A DNA stretch of 64,000 nucleotides from CAZKWG01 sp964615375 (GTDB taxonomy: Bacteria > Myxococcota_A > UBA796 > CAZKWG01), in the NCBI GenBank assembly GCA_964615375.1, contig CAZTOW010000042.1:1-64000 (forward strand), read 5' to 3'. The notes under the pieces were generated by a model, which saw nothing but the letters and a program-made list of their open reading frames with translations, was not told the DNA's origin and did not search any database. The translations under genes and the position numbers were made by a program. Below, piece by piece: positions 42,621-49,968 of this stretch (positions are counted from its first letter, which is position 1; each line of letters starts with the position of its first letter).

Positions 42621-43593
42621 GCGCCGCCACGGGAGCCCGCTCGACCCGAAGGCCCTCGTCCCCGAGCGTGTGCCAGAGGGCCTTCATCAGATCGCTCTCG
42701 ACGTCGTCGTGGCGGGCGAAGTCCTCCACCCACAGTCGCACCACATAGCGCTGGGCGAGCGGCGTGAAGCCCACCAGCCAGGCCTTGGGGGCGGGCTCGC
42801 GGGCGAGGCCCTCGGTGCGGGCGGCGGCGGCGGCCAGCGCGCGGGAGACGGCCTCGGGGCTGGCCTCCAGGCGGACCAGCACCTCCAGGTTCCGGCCGGT
42901 CAGCGGGGCCGGGGCGCTGAAGTTCTGCACCCGGGCGCGGGCGATGAGGCTGTTGGGCACGGCCACGATGTCGCGGGTGAGCGTGCGCAGGTGCGTGGAG
43001 CGCCAGGAGATGCTGACCACCTGGCCCTCCAGTCCGTCCACCAGCACCCAGTCGCCGATGCTGAAGGGCCGGTCGAAGTGCAGGGCGAGCCCGCTGAACA
43101 GGTTGCCCAGCGTGTCCTGGAGCGCGAGGCCCAGCACCACCGTGACCACCGTGGACGTGGCCAGCAGGGGCACGAGGTTCAGGCCCGTGGCCGAGCTGAG
43201 CACGCTCAGGATGGCGGCCGAGTAGAGCACCACCAGCACGAGGTGGCGCACCAGCGCGGGGACCGGCGTGTCGCGGCGCTCGCGCAGCCAGTACTCGAAG
43301 AACAGCGTCTCCACCGCCTCGATCGCCAGGTAGGCCACCAGCAGCAGCTCGACCACGGTGACGGCCGAGCGCGCCGCGTCCAGCTCCACCCCGCGCAGCA
43401 GCAGGAGCGCATGCCCGGCCCAGAGCGCCACCAGCGCCCGCGCCGGGAGCCTCATCCGCTGCAGCAGCAGGTCGTCCACCTGCGTGGTCGTGCGCCGGGC
43501 GAGCCGGTGCAGGGCCCAGAACAACCCGTGATAGAGCAGGGCGCCCGCCGCGAGGACGCCCAGCGCCACGCCCACGGCGAGGGCCCAGGGCAC
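42610..43593 (-). CDS. Small-conductance mechanosensitive channel (MscS family)
   Basis: A 327-residue MscS-like channel. There are about four to five membrane helices (MPWALAVGVALGVLAAGALLYH, LLLVAYLAIEAVETLFF, LVLVVLYSAAILSVLSS). The pore helix and beta-domain signature LVPLLATSTVVTVVLGLALQ, then DTLGNLFSGLALHFDRPFSIGDWV, is followed by the cytosolic beta and alpha/beta domains (VSISWRSTHLRTLTRDIVAVPNS). It releases solutes on hypo-osmotic shock. The GTG at 43593 is the first standard start after an in-frame TAG at about 43650, but sixteen plausible residues (LLDLLSPTLRAWFHPP) lie upstream, so a non-standard start is possible. Confidence 0.92.
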   Translation of the reverse strand: MPWALAVGVALGVLAAGALLYHGLFWALHRLARRTTTQVDDLLLQRMRLPARALVALWAGHALLLLRGVELDAARSAVTVVELLLVAYLAIEAVETLFFEYWLRERRDTPVPALVRHLVLVVLYSAAILSVLSSATGLNLVPLLATSTVVTVVLGLALQDTLGNLFSGLALHFDRPFSIGDWVLVDGLEGQVVSISWRSTHLRTLTRDIVAVPNSLIARARVQNFSAPAPLTGRNLEVLVRLEASPEAVSRALAAAAARTEGLAREPAPKAWLVGFTPLAQRYVVRLWVEDFARHDDVESDLMKALWHTLGDEGLRVERAPVAALSP

Positions 43594-43690
43594 GGGCGGG
43601 TGGAACCAGGCGCGCAGCGTGGGCGAGAGCAGGTCGAGCAGCGTACACCCCCGCCCCCGATCCTATCTCGGGAGCGGTTAGGTCAGGCAG

Positions 43691-44728
43691 ATGCCGCACC
43701 CCTTCCCCAACCTCCCGCCCTTCCAGCGCGGCTCCGTCCACAGCCAGTGGCACGCGAGCCAGGCGCTGCGCGACAACCCCTGGGGCGACCCCAGCGAGCG
43801 CGAGCTGCTCCTCTGGCTCCCCCCCGGCTACGAGCACGAGGATCGGCGTTATCCCTGCGTGGTCTTCCTGCCGGGCTTCGCCGGGACCGGCGAGATGTTC
43901 CTGGCGCGGCGCATGATGGACCCCGCGCTCCCCAGCGTGCTCGACCGACTCGTGGAGGAGGGCTGCCCGCCCTTCATCGGCGTGATGCCCGACGTGATGA
44001 GCTCGGTGGGCGGCTCGCAATTCATGGACTCGCTGGGGACGGGCCGCTACGGGACCTACGTGGCTCGCGAGATCCGCGCCTTCGTGGACGGGCGTTACCG
44101 CACGACGGGGTCCTGGGGCGCGGTGGGGCACTCCTCGGGCGGCTTCGGCGCGCTCCACCTCGCGATGAGCTTCCCCGGTGCCTTTCAGGCCATCGCCAGC
44201 CACGCGGGCGACATGGGCTTCGACCACTGCTACCTGGGCGACGTCCCCCGCGCGGTCTACGGCGTGCAGGCGGCGGGCGGGCTGGAGAGCTTCCTGCAGC
44301 GCTTCTGGGACGAGCCGGACCCGAACGGCGACGCCTTCGCCGCGATCAACCTCATCGCCATGAGCTGCGCCTACAGCCCCGACCCCACGCTCAGCCCCCT
44401 GCCCGCCCGCCTGCCGGTCGATCTGGTGACCGGCGAGGTGGACTTCGAGGTCCTGCGGAGCTGGCGCGTCCACGACCCGGTCTGCATGGTGGACAACCCC
44501 GACCGCGCCGCCGCCCTCCGCGCCCTGCGCCTGCTCTGGCTGGACGCCGGCACCCGCGACGAGCACGGCCTCCACCTCGGCGCCCGCCGCCTCGCCGCCC
44601 GCCTGCGCGCGCTGGACATCCCGCACCACCACGAGGAGTTCAAGGGCACGCACCGCGGCCTGCAGCGCCGCTACGCGGTGAGCGTGCCGCGGGTGGTGGG
44701 GGCGCTCCTCGATCAGCCGAAGGACTGA
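43691..44728 (+). CDS. Esterase (D-type/Fes-like alpha/beta hydrolase)
   Basis: A 345-residue alpha/beta hydrolase of the putative esterase (esterase D / enterochelin esterase-like) family. LLWLPPGYEHEDRRYPCVVFLPGF is the typical opening, the nucleophile is in VGHSSGGFGAL at 145-155 (Ser148), and the C-terminal His is in FKGTHRGLQRR. No signal peptide. Substrate unknown. Its 3' end overlaps the convergent nucleotidyltransferase gene by 16 nt. Confidence 0.87.
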   Translation: MPHPFPNLPPFQRGSVHSQWHASQALRDNPWGDPSERELLLWLPPGYEHEDRRYPCVVFLPGFAGTGEMFLARRMMDPALPSVLDRLVEEGCPPFIGVMPDVMSSVGGSQFMDSLGTGRYGTYVAREIRAFVDGRYRTTGSWGAVGHSSGGFGALHLAMSFPGAFQAIASHAGDMGFDHCYLGDVPRAVYGVQAAGGLESFLQRFWDEPDPNGDAFAAINLIAMSCAYSPDPTLSPLPARLPVDLVTGEVDFEVLRSWRVHDPVCMVDNPDRAAALRALRLLWLDAGTRDEHGLHLGARRLAARLRALDIPHHHEEFKGTHRGLQRRYAVSVPRVVGALLDQPKD

Positions 44729-45303
44729 AGGAGCGCGCGCTCTTCGGGCTCGAGGCGCTCGACCAGGGAGGGCTCCTGCTCGACGAGCGCGAGCGCGTCG
44801 GCCATGTCCCGGAGGCGCTTCGATCGGCGTCGGGCTGGATCGCTGCCGGCCCGCAGCTTCAGGCGCAGAAGCCCCAGGCTGGTCGCGACCCGCAGCGCCA
44901 CCCCCTCGAAGGGCACCGGCTCGGCCTCGATAACGGCGGAGCTCATCCAGTCGTCATCGGCGAACTGGAGCGGCGTGCGGTCGGGCCCCTCCCAGTTCTC
45001 CGAGTGCGCGAACGAGCCTGTGCGCCGAAAGCCCGCTCCTTCGAGCAGGGACTGTGGGATCTGGGCCCGGTCGAGCACGCCGATGTCGATGTCCAGCGTC
45101 GTCCGCGGCTCATCCTGGCGGATCTGCATCGCCACGCCGCCGATGATCGCCCAGGGCACTCCGCTCTCGTCCATCACCCGGGCGAGCGCGAGGAGCGAGG
45201 TCCGCTTGTCTGCAGTCATCTCCCCTCTCAGCTCGTGCCAGCGCCGATCGAGCGCGAACCCGATCTCGAGTCGCCTGCGCGTGATGACGTCGGCGCCGAC
45301 CAT
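44713..45303 (-). CDS. Orphan nucleotidyltransferase-fold protein (AbiEii/DUF6036-like)
   Basis: A 196-residue protein. WAIIGGVAMQIRQ (residues 51-63, Gly55-Gly56) followed by RTTLDIDIGV (Asp71, Asp73) is the minimal nucleotidyltransferase fold signature G-G...DxD. The C-terminal helical part contains ALRVATSLGLLRLKLRAGSDPARRRSKRLRDMADAL, like AbiEii/DUF6036 proteins in which K/R and D(i/l).D contact NTP. AbiEii-type enzymes are toxins when paired with an AbiEi regulator; no such partner is adjacent. The ATG at 45303 has AGGA 8 nt upstream. Confidence 0.72.
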   Translation of the reverse strand: MVGADVITRRRLEIGFALDRRWHELRGEMTADKRTSLLALARVMDESGVPWAIIGGVAMQIRQDEPRTTLDIDIGVLDRAQIPQSLLEGAGFRRTGSFAHSENWEGPDRTPLQFADDDWMSSAVIEAEPVPFEGVALRVATSLGLLRLKLRAGSDPARRRSKRLRDMADALALVEQEPSLVERLEPEERALLQSFG

Positions 45304-45401
45304 GAGGAGATCCTATACGCGGGCCCAGGTAGACGCCAACCGAACGCCCCCGCGATAGAGCATGCGCCCCTCCTCACCGCCACACCGCAGGAGCGCGCCC
45401 C

Positions 45402-45767
45402 ATGATCGACCACCTGACCCTGCACGTCTCCGACCTCGACCGCAGCGTCGCCTTCTACGCCGCCGCCCTCGCCCCGCTGGGCTACAGCGTGCTCATGCGC
45501 TTCCCCGGCGCGGTGGGCATGGGCGTCAACGGCAAGCCGGACCTCTGGCTGGCGGCGGGGCCGCTCACGCCCTTCCACCTGGCCATCGCCGCGCCGAACA
45601 ACAAGGCGGTCGCCGCGTTTTATGAGGCGGCCATCGCCGCGGGCGGCCAGGACAATGGTGGGCCGGGGCCGCGCCCGCAGTACCACCCCGGCTACTACGG
45701 CGCCTTCGTCATCGACCCGGACGGCTACAACCTGGAGGCGGTGTGCCACACGGGCGCGGCCGGCTGA
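45402..45767 (+). CDS. VOC (glyoxalase) family protein
   Basis: A 121-residue VOC protein. MIDHLTLHVSDLDRSVAFYAAALAPLGY carries the first metal-site His (DHLTLHV), PFHLAIAAPNNKAV the second, and YGAFVIDPDGYNLEAVCH the terminal Glu. This matches the DHVTLHV...fH.af...DPdG.niE pattern of lactoylglutathione-lyase-like proteins. An enzymatic role is likely but the substrate is unknown. Sequence is distinct from the VOC protein at 41546. Confidence 0.9.
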   Translation: MIDHLTLHVSDLDRSVAFYAAALAPLGYSVLMRFPGAVGMGVNGKPDLWLAAGPLTPFHLAIAAPNNKAVAAFYEAAIAAGGQDNGGPGPRPQYHPGYYGAFVIDPDGYNLEAVCHTGAAG

Positions 45768-45773
45768 GGGCGC

Positions 45774-47603
45774 TCACGGCCGGATCGTGACGCCCAGCAG
45801 GAAGAGGTTCCGGTCCCCGCCGGCCTCGTCCACGGCGTCGTCGGCGTAGCGCAGCAGCACCCGCTCGCCGGCCTCGACCCGCCCGAGCGCGCGCTGCCCG
45901 GCCTCCTCGACCCGGAGCGCCCGGACCTGCCCGCCGCGCTCGACGGAGAGGGTGGGCCCCTGCCCGGAGGCCCTCGTCCCGTCCAGGCGCAGGAGCAGCT
46001 CACCCGAGATCGGCGCGGTGAAGCTGGCCTCTCCAGCCGTGTAGAAGGCGATCCGGTCGGGCTCGCGCTGCACCGCCGCCCCGCTCAGCTGGAGCTCGGC
46101 CAGCGGCAGGGCGAGCTCCCTCACGCGCTCCAGGCGAGCCCGAGGCGAGAGCTCGGCCTCCAGCGGGTCCAGCGAGGCCGCCAGGCGCTCCCGGGCGGCG
46201 GGGTCCACGCACCAGATCACGGTCTCGAACTCCCCCGCCCCCTGCGGGAAGGGCGCCCAGATCCGCGCGATCTCCTGGAAGGAGGCCGGCGTCTCCCCGC
46301 CGAGCCATTCGCGGCCGGTGATCGCGAGCTGCACGCCGCGCGCCGCGAACAGGGCGTCCACCCGCTCCTTGGAGAGCGCACCCTCCAGCTTCATCGCCGC
46401 GATCTCGTCGGTCCCCAGGCCCACGACGTCCACGATCTCGGCGTCCGAGAAGAAGGCGAGCGCGCCGATGTCCTGCGCCGCCACCCGGGCCCCCGGCCAC
46501 TCCGCCCCCACCCAGCGCGCCAGCGCCACGTTCACGTCGGAGAACAGGCGCGCCCCCGGGCCAAAGAGCCGGTTGGCCTGAGCCGCCCGCCACCCGAGCG
46601 GCAGCAGCAGCAGCGCGCCCGCCGCCAGCACCATCGGCCCCCGTCGCGCCAGCAGCAGCCGCGCGGGCGTGACCAGCAGCAGGCAGCCCCAGGCCATCAG
46701 CCAGGCCTCGTAGCGGAAGAGCCAGCCCACCCGCCCCAGCGTGAGCTGCGCCAGCACGCAGGCCGCGAAGAGCCCGACCCGACGCCGGTGCAGCGCCCCC
46801 GTCTCCAGCGCCGCGGCGGCCACGACCACCCCCACCGCCAGCGCCAGCAGGGGCGCGCCCTCGGACAGCGCCGCCCCCAGGGCCTCCCAGGGCCCCGACC
46901 CGCGCAGCGACTTGAGCAGCACGCTGTTGGGCAGGAAGAGCCCGCCCTGCGAGAGGCTGTAGAGCCCGAAGCCCCCGACGGCCGCCGCCCCTCCGCCCAG
47001 GATCGCGAGGGCCCGAGCCGGAGCCTCCCGGCGTTGTACCCAGGCGAGCGCCAGGATCAGCGCCGCGGACTCGTAGCGGGTCAGCGCGGCGGCGAAGGCG
47101 AGCGCGAAGCCCGTACCTGCGCTCCGAGTCCCGCGTGCCAGCAGCAGCGCGAGCGCGGCCTGGAGCACGTGCTCCATCCCCAGCCCCACCAGGAAGGGCA
47201 GCGGCGCGAGCAGCACCAGGAGCAGCAGACCGGCCGCCACGGCGCGCTCCGGCAGCCCCTCGTCGCGCAGGCTCGCCGCGCCGACCCAGAGCAGCAGACC
47301 CGCGGAGAGGATCGCCAGCAGCAGCCCGGCGTGCTCCCAGGGCCCCGTCACGGCGAAGACGCCCGCGATGGCGAGGGTCCACAGCGGCGACGAGGAGGCC
47401 GAGGCGTGCTCGCCCGGGTTCAGCCCCCAGGTCCCGTCCTCCACCAGCGTCCGGGCCACCCCGAGGTGGATGTAGGCGTCGTCCAGGGGCGAGCGGGGCG
47501 CGCCGCACAGCGCGCTCGACCAGGCCAGCAGCCCCAGCACGCCGACCAGCGTGAGCGCCAGCGCCAGGGCGGGAGCCTGCCAGGGGCGCGCGCGCTCGAA
47601 CAT
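45774..47603 (-). CDS. Multi-pass membrane protein, GT-C glycosyltransferase-like
   Basis: A 609-residue protein with about ten membrane helices up to residue about 350, then a soluble C-terminal half. PLDDAYIHLGVARTLVEDG (Asp41-Asp42 in the first external loop) and NPGEHASASSSPLWT match the DDAYI...N.G...s.sPLw signature of GT-C polyprenyl-phosphate-dependent arabinosyl/mannosyltransferase-like proteins. In those, the acidic pair is catalytic. The C-terminal region (VAAQDIGALAFFSDAEIVDVVGLG) is also typical of these predicted transferases. It probably transfers a sugar at the outer face of the inner membrane. The acceptor is unknown and it appears to be a single gene. Confidence 0.75.
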   Translation of the reverse strand: MFERARPWQAPALALALTLVGVLGLLAWSSALCGAPRSPLDDAYIHLGVARTLVEDGTWGLNPGEHASASSSPLWTLAIAGVFAVTGPWEHAGLLLAILSAGLLLWVGAASLRDEGLPERAVAAGLLLLVLLAPLPFLVGLGMEHVLQAALALLLARGTRSAGTGFALAFAAALTRYESAALILALAWVQRREAPARALAILGGGAAAVGGFGLYSLSQGGLFLPNSVLLKSLRGSGPWEALGAALSEGAPLLALAVGVVVAAAALETGALHRRRVGLFAACVLAQLTLGRVGWLFRYEAWLMAWGCLLLVTPARLLLARRGPMVLAAGALLLLPLGWRAAQANRLFGPGARLFSDVNVALARWVGAEWPGARVAAQDIGALAFFSDAEIVDVVGLGTDEIAAMKLEGALSKERVDALFAARGVQLAITGREWLGGETPASFQEIARIWAPFPQGAGEFETVIWCVDPAARERLAASLDPLEAELSPRARLERVRELALPLAELQLSGAAVQREPDRIAFYTAGEASFTAPISGELLLRLDGTRASGQGPTLSVERGGQVRALRVEEAGQRALGRVEAGERVLLRYADDAVDEAGGDRNLFLLGVTIRP

Positions 47604-47671
47604 CCGTGGACTCCTCCGCGGGAGTGTAGCCCACGCGGCGCTCCCGGGCGCATCCGGGATATGTTCGCCCC

Positions 47672-48391
47672 ATGGACCGCATCGCCCCCAGCCGCCGCCC
47701 CGAGGGACCCAACGCCGGCACCCAGCGCTGGCGCGACCTGCTCTTCATCCACTGGCCCGTGCCCGAGGAGCTGGTCCGCCCGCTCATCCCCGAGCGGCTC
47801 TCGCTGGACACCCACGAGGGCGTGCTCTACCTGGGCATCGTCCCCTTCGCGATGTTCGAGGTCGCCCCGAGCTGGCTGCCCGGCAAGATGTCCTTCGACT
47901 TCCTGGAGACCAACCTCCGCACCTACGTCCACCTGGACGGCGACGACCCCGGCGTCTGGTTCTTCAGCCTGGAGGCCGCCTCCTGGCTGGCCGTGCAGGC
48001 CGCGCGCAAGGGCTTCGGCCTGCCCTACCACCACGCGGCGATGTCCATGCGCAAAGAGGGCTCAGAGACCGTCTACGAGACCGTGCGGCGTGGCGGATCC
48101 AACCCGCGCTTCTTCTGCCGCTACAAGGTGGGGGAGTACCTGGGGCCCTCGACCCCGGGCACGCTGGAGCACTTCCTGCTGGAGCGCTACCACCTCTACG
48201 CAATCCAGGACGGGCGTCTCAAGCGCGGGACCGTGAACCACATCCCCTACCCCGCCCACACCGCCACCGTGCTGGAGGTCCACGATGAGCTGATGGCCGC
48301 CGCCGGGCTCCCCCAGCCCCAGGGCCTGCCGCCGCTGCAGCACTTCGCCCCCGGCGTGGACGTGGAGGTCTTCGCGCTGCGGGAGGTGTGA
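47672..48391 (+). CDS. DUF2071 (YqjF-like) protein
   Basis: A 239-residue DUF2071 protein. QRWRDLLFIHWPVPEELVRPLIPERL, YLGIVPFAMFEVAPSWLP, FLETNLRTYVHLDGDDPGVWFFSLEAAS and LPYHHAAMSM follow the family consensus (W.dL.F.HwpV....lr.lvP..L...eG..wl...pF.......fpE.nlRtYV...g.pGvwFfsLda). The acetoacetate-decarboxylase-like fold is known but the function of the family is not. Full length; start supported by the conserved N-terminus. Confidence 0.9.
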   Translation: MDRIAPSRRPEGPNAGTQRWRDLLFIHWPVPEELVRPLIPERLSLDTHEGVLYLGIVPFAMFEVAPSWLPGKMSFDFLETNLRTYVHLDGDDPGVWFFSLEAASWLAVQAARKGFGLPYHHAAMSMRKEGSETVYETVRRGGSNPRFFCRYKVGEYLGPSTPGTLEHFLLERYHLYAIQDGRLKRGTVNHIPYPAHTATVLEVHDELMAAAGLPQPQGLPPLQHFAPGVDVEVFALREV

Positions 48392-48394
48392 GGG

Positions 48395-49222
48395 TCAGCG
48401 GATGATGACCTCCGCGATCTTTCCCCTCCCCTTGGCCACGCTGTTGATCGTCCGGTTGGCCATCACGTGGTCGACCTGGAAGCCGTCGCGGTAGAGCTCG
48501 AGGATGAGCGGCGCCGACGAGTTGCTCAGCAGGACGTGGACGCCGCGCGCCTTGAGCTCGCGGGCCAGATCGCGCAGCCGCTCCTGGTCCTTCGGGCCGA
48601 AGCCGTGCTCGGTGTACGCGGTGAAGCTGGAGCTCACCGAGAGCGGCTCATAGGGCGGGTCGAAGTAGACCAGATCGCCCGCCTGGGGCTGCTCGCGGAG
48701 CTGCTCGAAGCCCTGGAGCCGGATCTCCACCCCCTGGAGCCGGGCGGAGACCGCGCGCAGGTTCGCCGCGTCGCAGGTGTTGGGGTTCTTGTAGCGCCCC
48801 CAGGGGACGTTGAAGGTCCCGCGCCTCTTGTTGACCCGATAGAGGCCGTTGAACGCCGTCTTGTTGAGGTAGATCATCCAGGCGGCGACCTCGGCGTCGG
48901 TCAGCGCCGCGTCGATGTCGCGCTCGCGGAAGGCGTAGAAGAACTCCTCCTCCACGGGGTAGGAGCGGAGCAGCTCGATGACCTGCTCCACCCCGTCGCG
49001 GACGCCCCGCCAGGTGCGGACGAGGCGGGGGTTGCGGTCGGCGATCACCGCCCGCGGCGGCGCCAGATCCAGGAAGAGGGCCCCGCCGCCGATGAAGGGC
49101 TCGTAGTAGGTGCCGAAGCTGGCGGGGAGCCGCGCCTTGAGCTCCGGGAGGAGCTGACGCTTGCCGCCCGCCCACTTGAGGAAGGGCCAGCTCCCGGTCT
49201 GATCGGCTCTGCGTGGGGGCAT
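48395..49222 (-). CDS. D12-class DNA adenine methyltransferase (Dam family)
   Basis: A 275-residue N6-adenine methylase. The AdoMet motif I region is FLKWAGGKR (14-22) with EPFIGGGALF (41-50). The catalytic DPPY motif is DLVYFDPPYEP (183-193), and NKTAFNGLYRVNKRRGTFNVP is a conserved Dam-family segment. Target is probably GATC or a close variant; inferred from the family only. No restriction enzyme is adjacent, so it is solitary. It starts 6 nt after the stop of the PIN toxin gene, with its ribosome-binding site (AGGA) overlapping that stop, so it is the third gene of a Phd-VapC-methylase operon. Confidence 0.92.
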   Translation of the reverse strand: MPPRRADQTGSWPFLKWAGGKRQLLPELKARLPASFGTYYEPFIGGGALFLDLAPPRAVIADRNPRLVRTWRGVRDGVEQVIELLRSYPVEEEFFYAFRERDIDAALTDAEVAAWMIYLNKTAFNGLYRVNKRRGTFNVPWGRYKNPNTCDAANLRAVSARLQGVEIRLQGFEQLREQPQAGDLVYFDPPYEPLSVSSSFTAYTEHGFGPKDQERLRDLARELKARGVHVLLSNSSAPLILELYRDGFQVDHVMANRTINSVAKGRGKIAEVIIR

Positions 49223-49228
49223 GGCGTC

Positions 49229-49618
49229 CTACCAGAGCGTGCGGGCGGGGTACTGCTGCAGCATCGCATCCGAGGTCAGCAGCACGAGCCCGTGCGCGAT
49301 GGCCTGGGCGACCAGCATCCGATCGAAGGGGTCGCGGTGCAGCGCGGGCAGGCGGCCCACGCAGAGCGCGGCCTCCTCTGAGACGGGCAGGGGGCGGAGG
49401 CCCATGGCCTCGCGCAGGCGGGGGACGAGGCGGTCGGGGGCGTCGGGCAGGGGGAGCTTGCCCAGCCCGTGCTTGACCGTGATCTCCCAGACGCTGGCGG
49501 CGCTGAGGAAGACCTCGGCGTCGGGGGTCTGGTAGGCGGCGCGCGCGGCGGCGGAGAGGCGCGGGCTGTCCCAGGCCAGCCAGAGGAAGGCGCTGGTGTC
49601 GAGCAGGAGGCCGCTCAC
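49229..49618 (-). CDS. vapC: PIN-domain toxin, VapC-like (Phd-associated type)
   Basis: A 129-residue PIN toxin. It starts with GTG at 49618 in the antitoxin stop (GTGA); a longer frame upstream is rejected. Active-site acids are Asp7 (LLLDTSAFLWLAW), Glu45 (SVWEITVKHGLGKL), Asp96/Asp99 (HRDPFDRMLVAQA) and Asp117 (LLTSDAML). The LLLDT..flW...d...Ls and WEi..K..lGkL..p signatures define the subgroup that pairs with Phd/YefM antitoxins. It is expected to be an active ribonuclease. Downstream gene is the Dam methylase. Confidence 0.9.
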   Translation of the reverse strand: MSGLLLDTSAFLWLAWDSPRLSAAARAAYQTPDAEVFLSAASVWEITVKHGLGKLPLPDAPDRLVPRLREAMGLRPLPVSEEAALCVGRLPALHRDPFDRMLVAQAIAHGLVLLTSDAMLQQYPARTLW

Positions 49619-49920
49619 GACGCGCCGCCCTCGAAGCCCTGGAGCATCCACTCCGGCAGCGGCTCGTCGAAGCTGGCGGGGAGCTCCCAGTCGCCGTAGA
49701 GGGCGCGGCCGACGCCGAGGGGGCGCGGATCCTTGCGCGGGCCGGGGAGGCCGTGAAGCTCGGCCACGGGGACGTTGCGGCGCGCGATGGTGACCACCTG
49801 ACCCTCCACGGCCCGGTCCACCAGCTCCGACAGGTGGGCCTTGGCCTCGAAGATGTTGTACTCGGCCTTCGCCTCGGCGACGACCAGGGGCTTCGTCCGG
49901 CGGTTGTAGTCGTACTTCAT
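49615..49920 (-). CDS. Phd/YefM-type antitoxin
   Basis: A 101-residue antitoxin. EYNIFEAKAHLSELVDRAVEGQVVTIARRNVPVAELHGLP is the Phd/YefM DNA-binding fold, and the tail (WELPASFDEPLPEWMLQGFEG) is the toxin-wrapping part that is disordered when free. The ATG at 49920 is preferred over an upstream TTG. It has a longer N-terminal extension (MKYDYNRRTKPLVVAEAKA) than most. A repeat-rich operator-like region covers the start. Confidence 0.87.
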   Translation of the reverse strand: MKYDYNRRTKPLVVAEAKAEYNIFEAKAHLSELVDRAVEGQVVTIARRNVPVAELHGLPGPRKDPRPLGVGRALYGDWELPASFDEPLPEWMLQGFEGGAS

Positions 49921-49951
49921 GACCAACTATTAGTCCAACTACATGGTCATG
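49918..49951. promoter_or_regulatory. Operator-like repeats at the Phd-VapC start
   Basis: Inverted arms CATGACCA (49918-49925) and TGGTCATG (49944-49951) flank 18 nt. Inside lie two direct CCAACTA repeats (from 49923 and 49935, 12 nt apart). The left arm contains the antitoxin start codon. Likely site for Phd autorepression. Confidence 0.5.
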
Positions 49952-49968
49952 TCAAGCACATGCCTTCC

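Noticed and set aside
42670..45405. 911-codon + strand frame crossing the MscS, esterase and nucleotidyltransferase genes
   Set aside because: It is antisense to MscS and out of frame with the esterase, both of which carry clear family motifs; its sequence is low-complexity.
48395..49222. Restriction-modification system around the Dam-type methylase
   Set aside because: Neighbours are a toxin-antitoxin pair and a DUF2071 protein; no endonuclease or specificity gene is visible.
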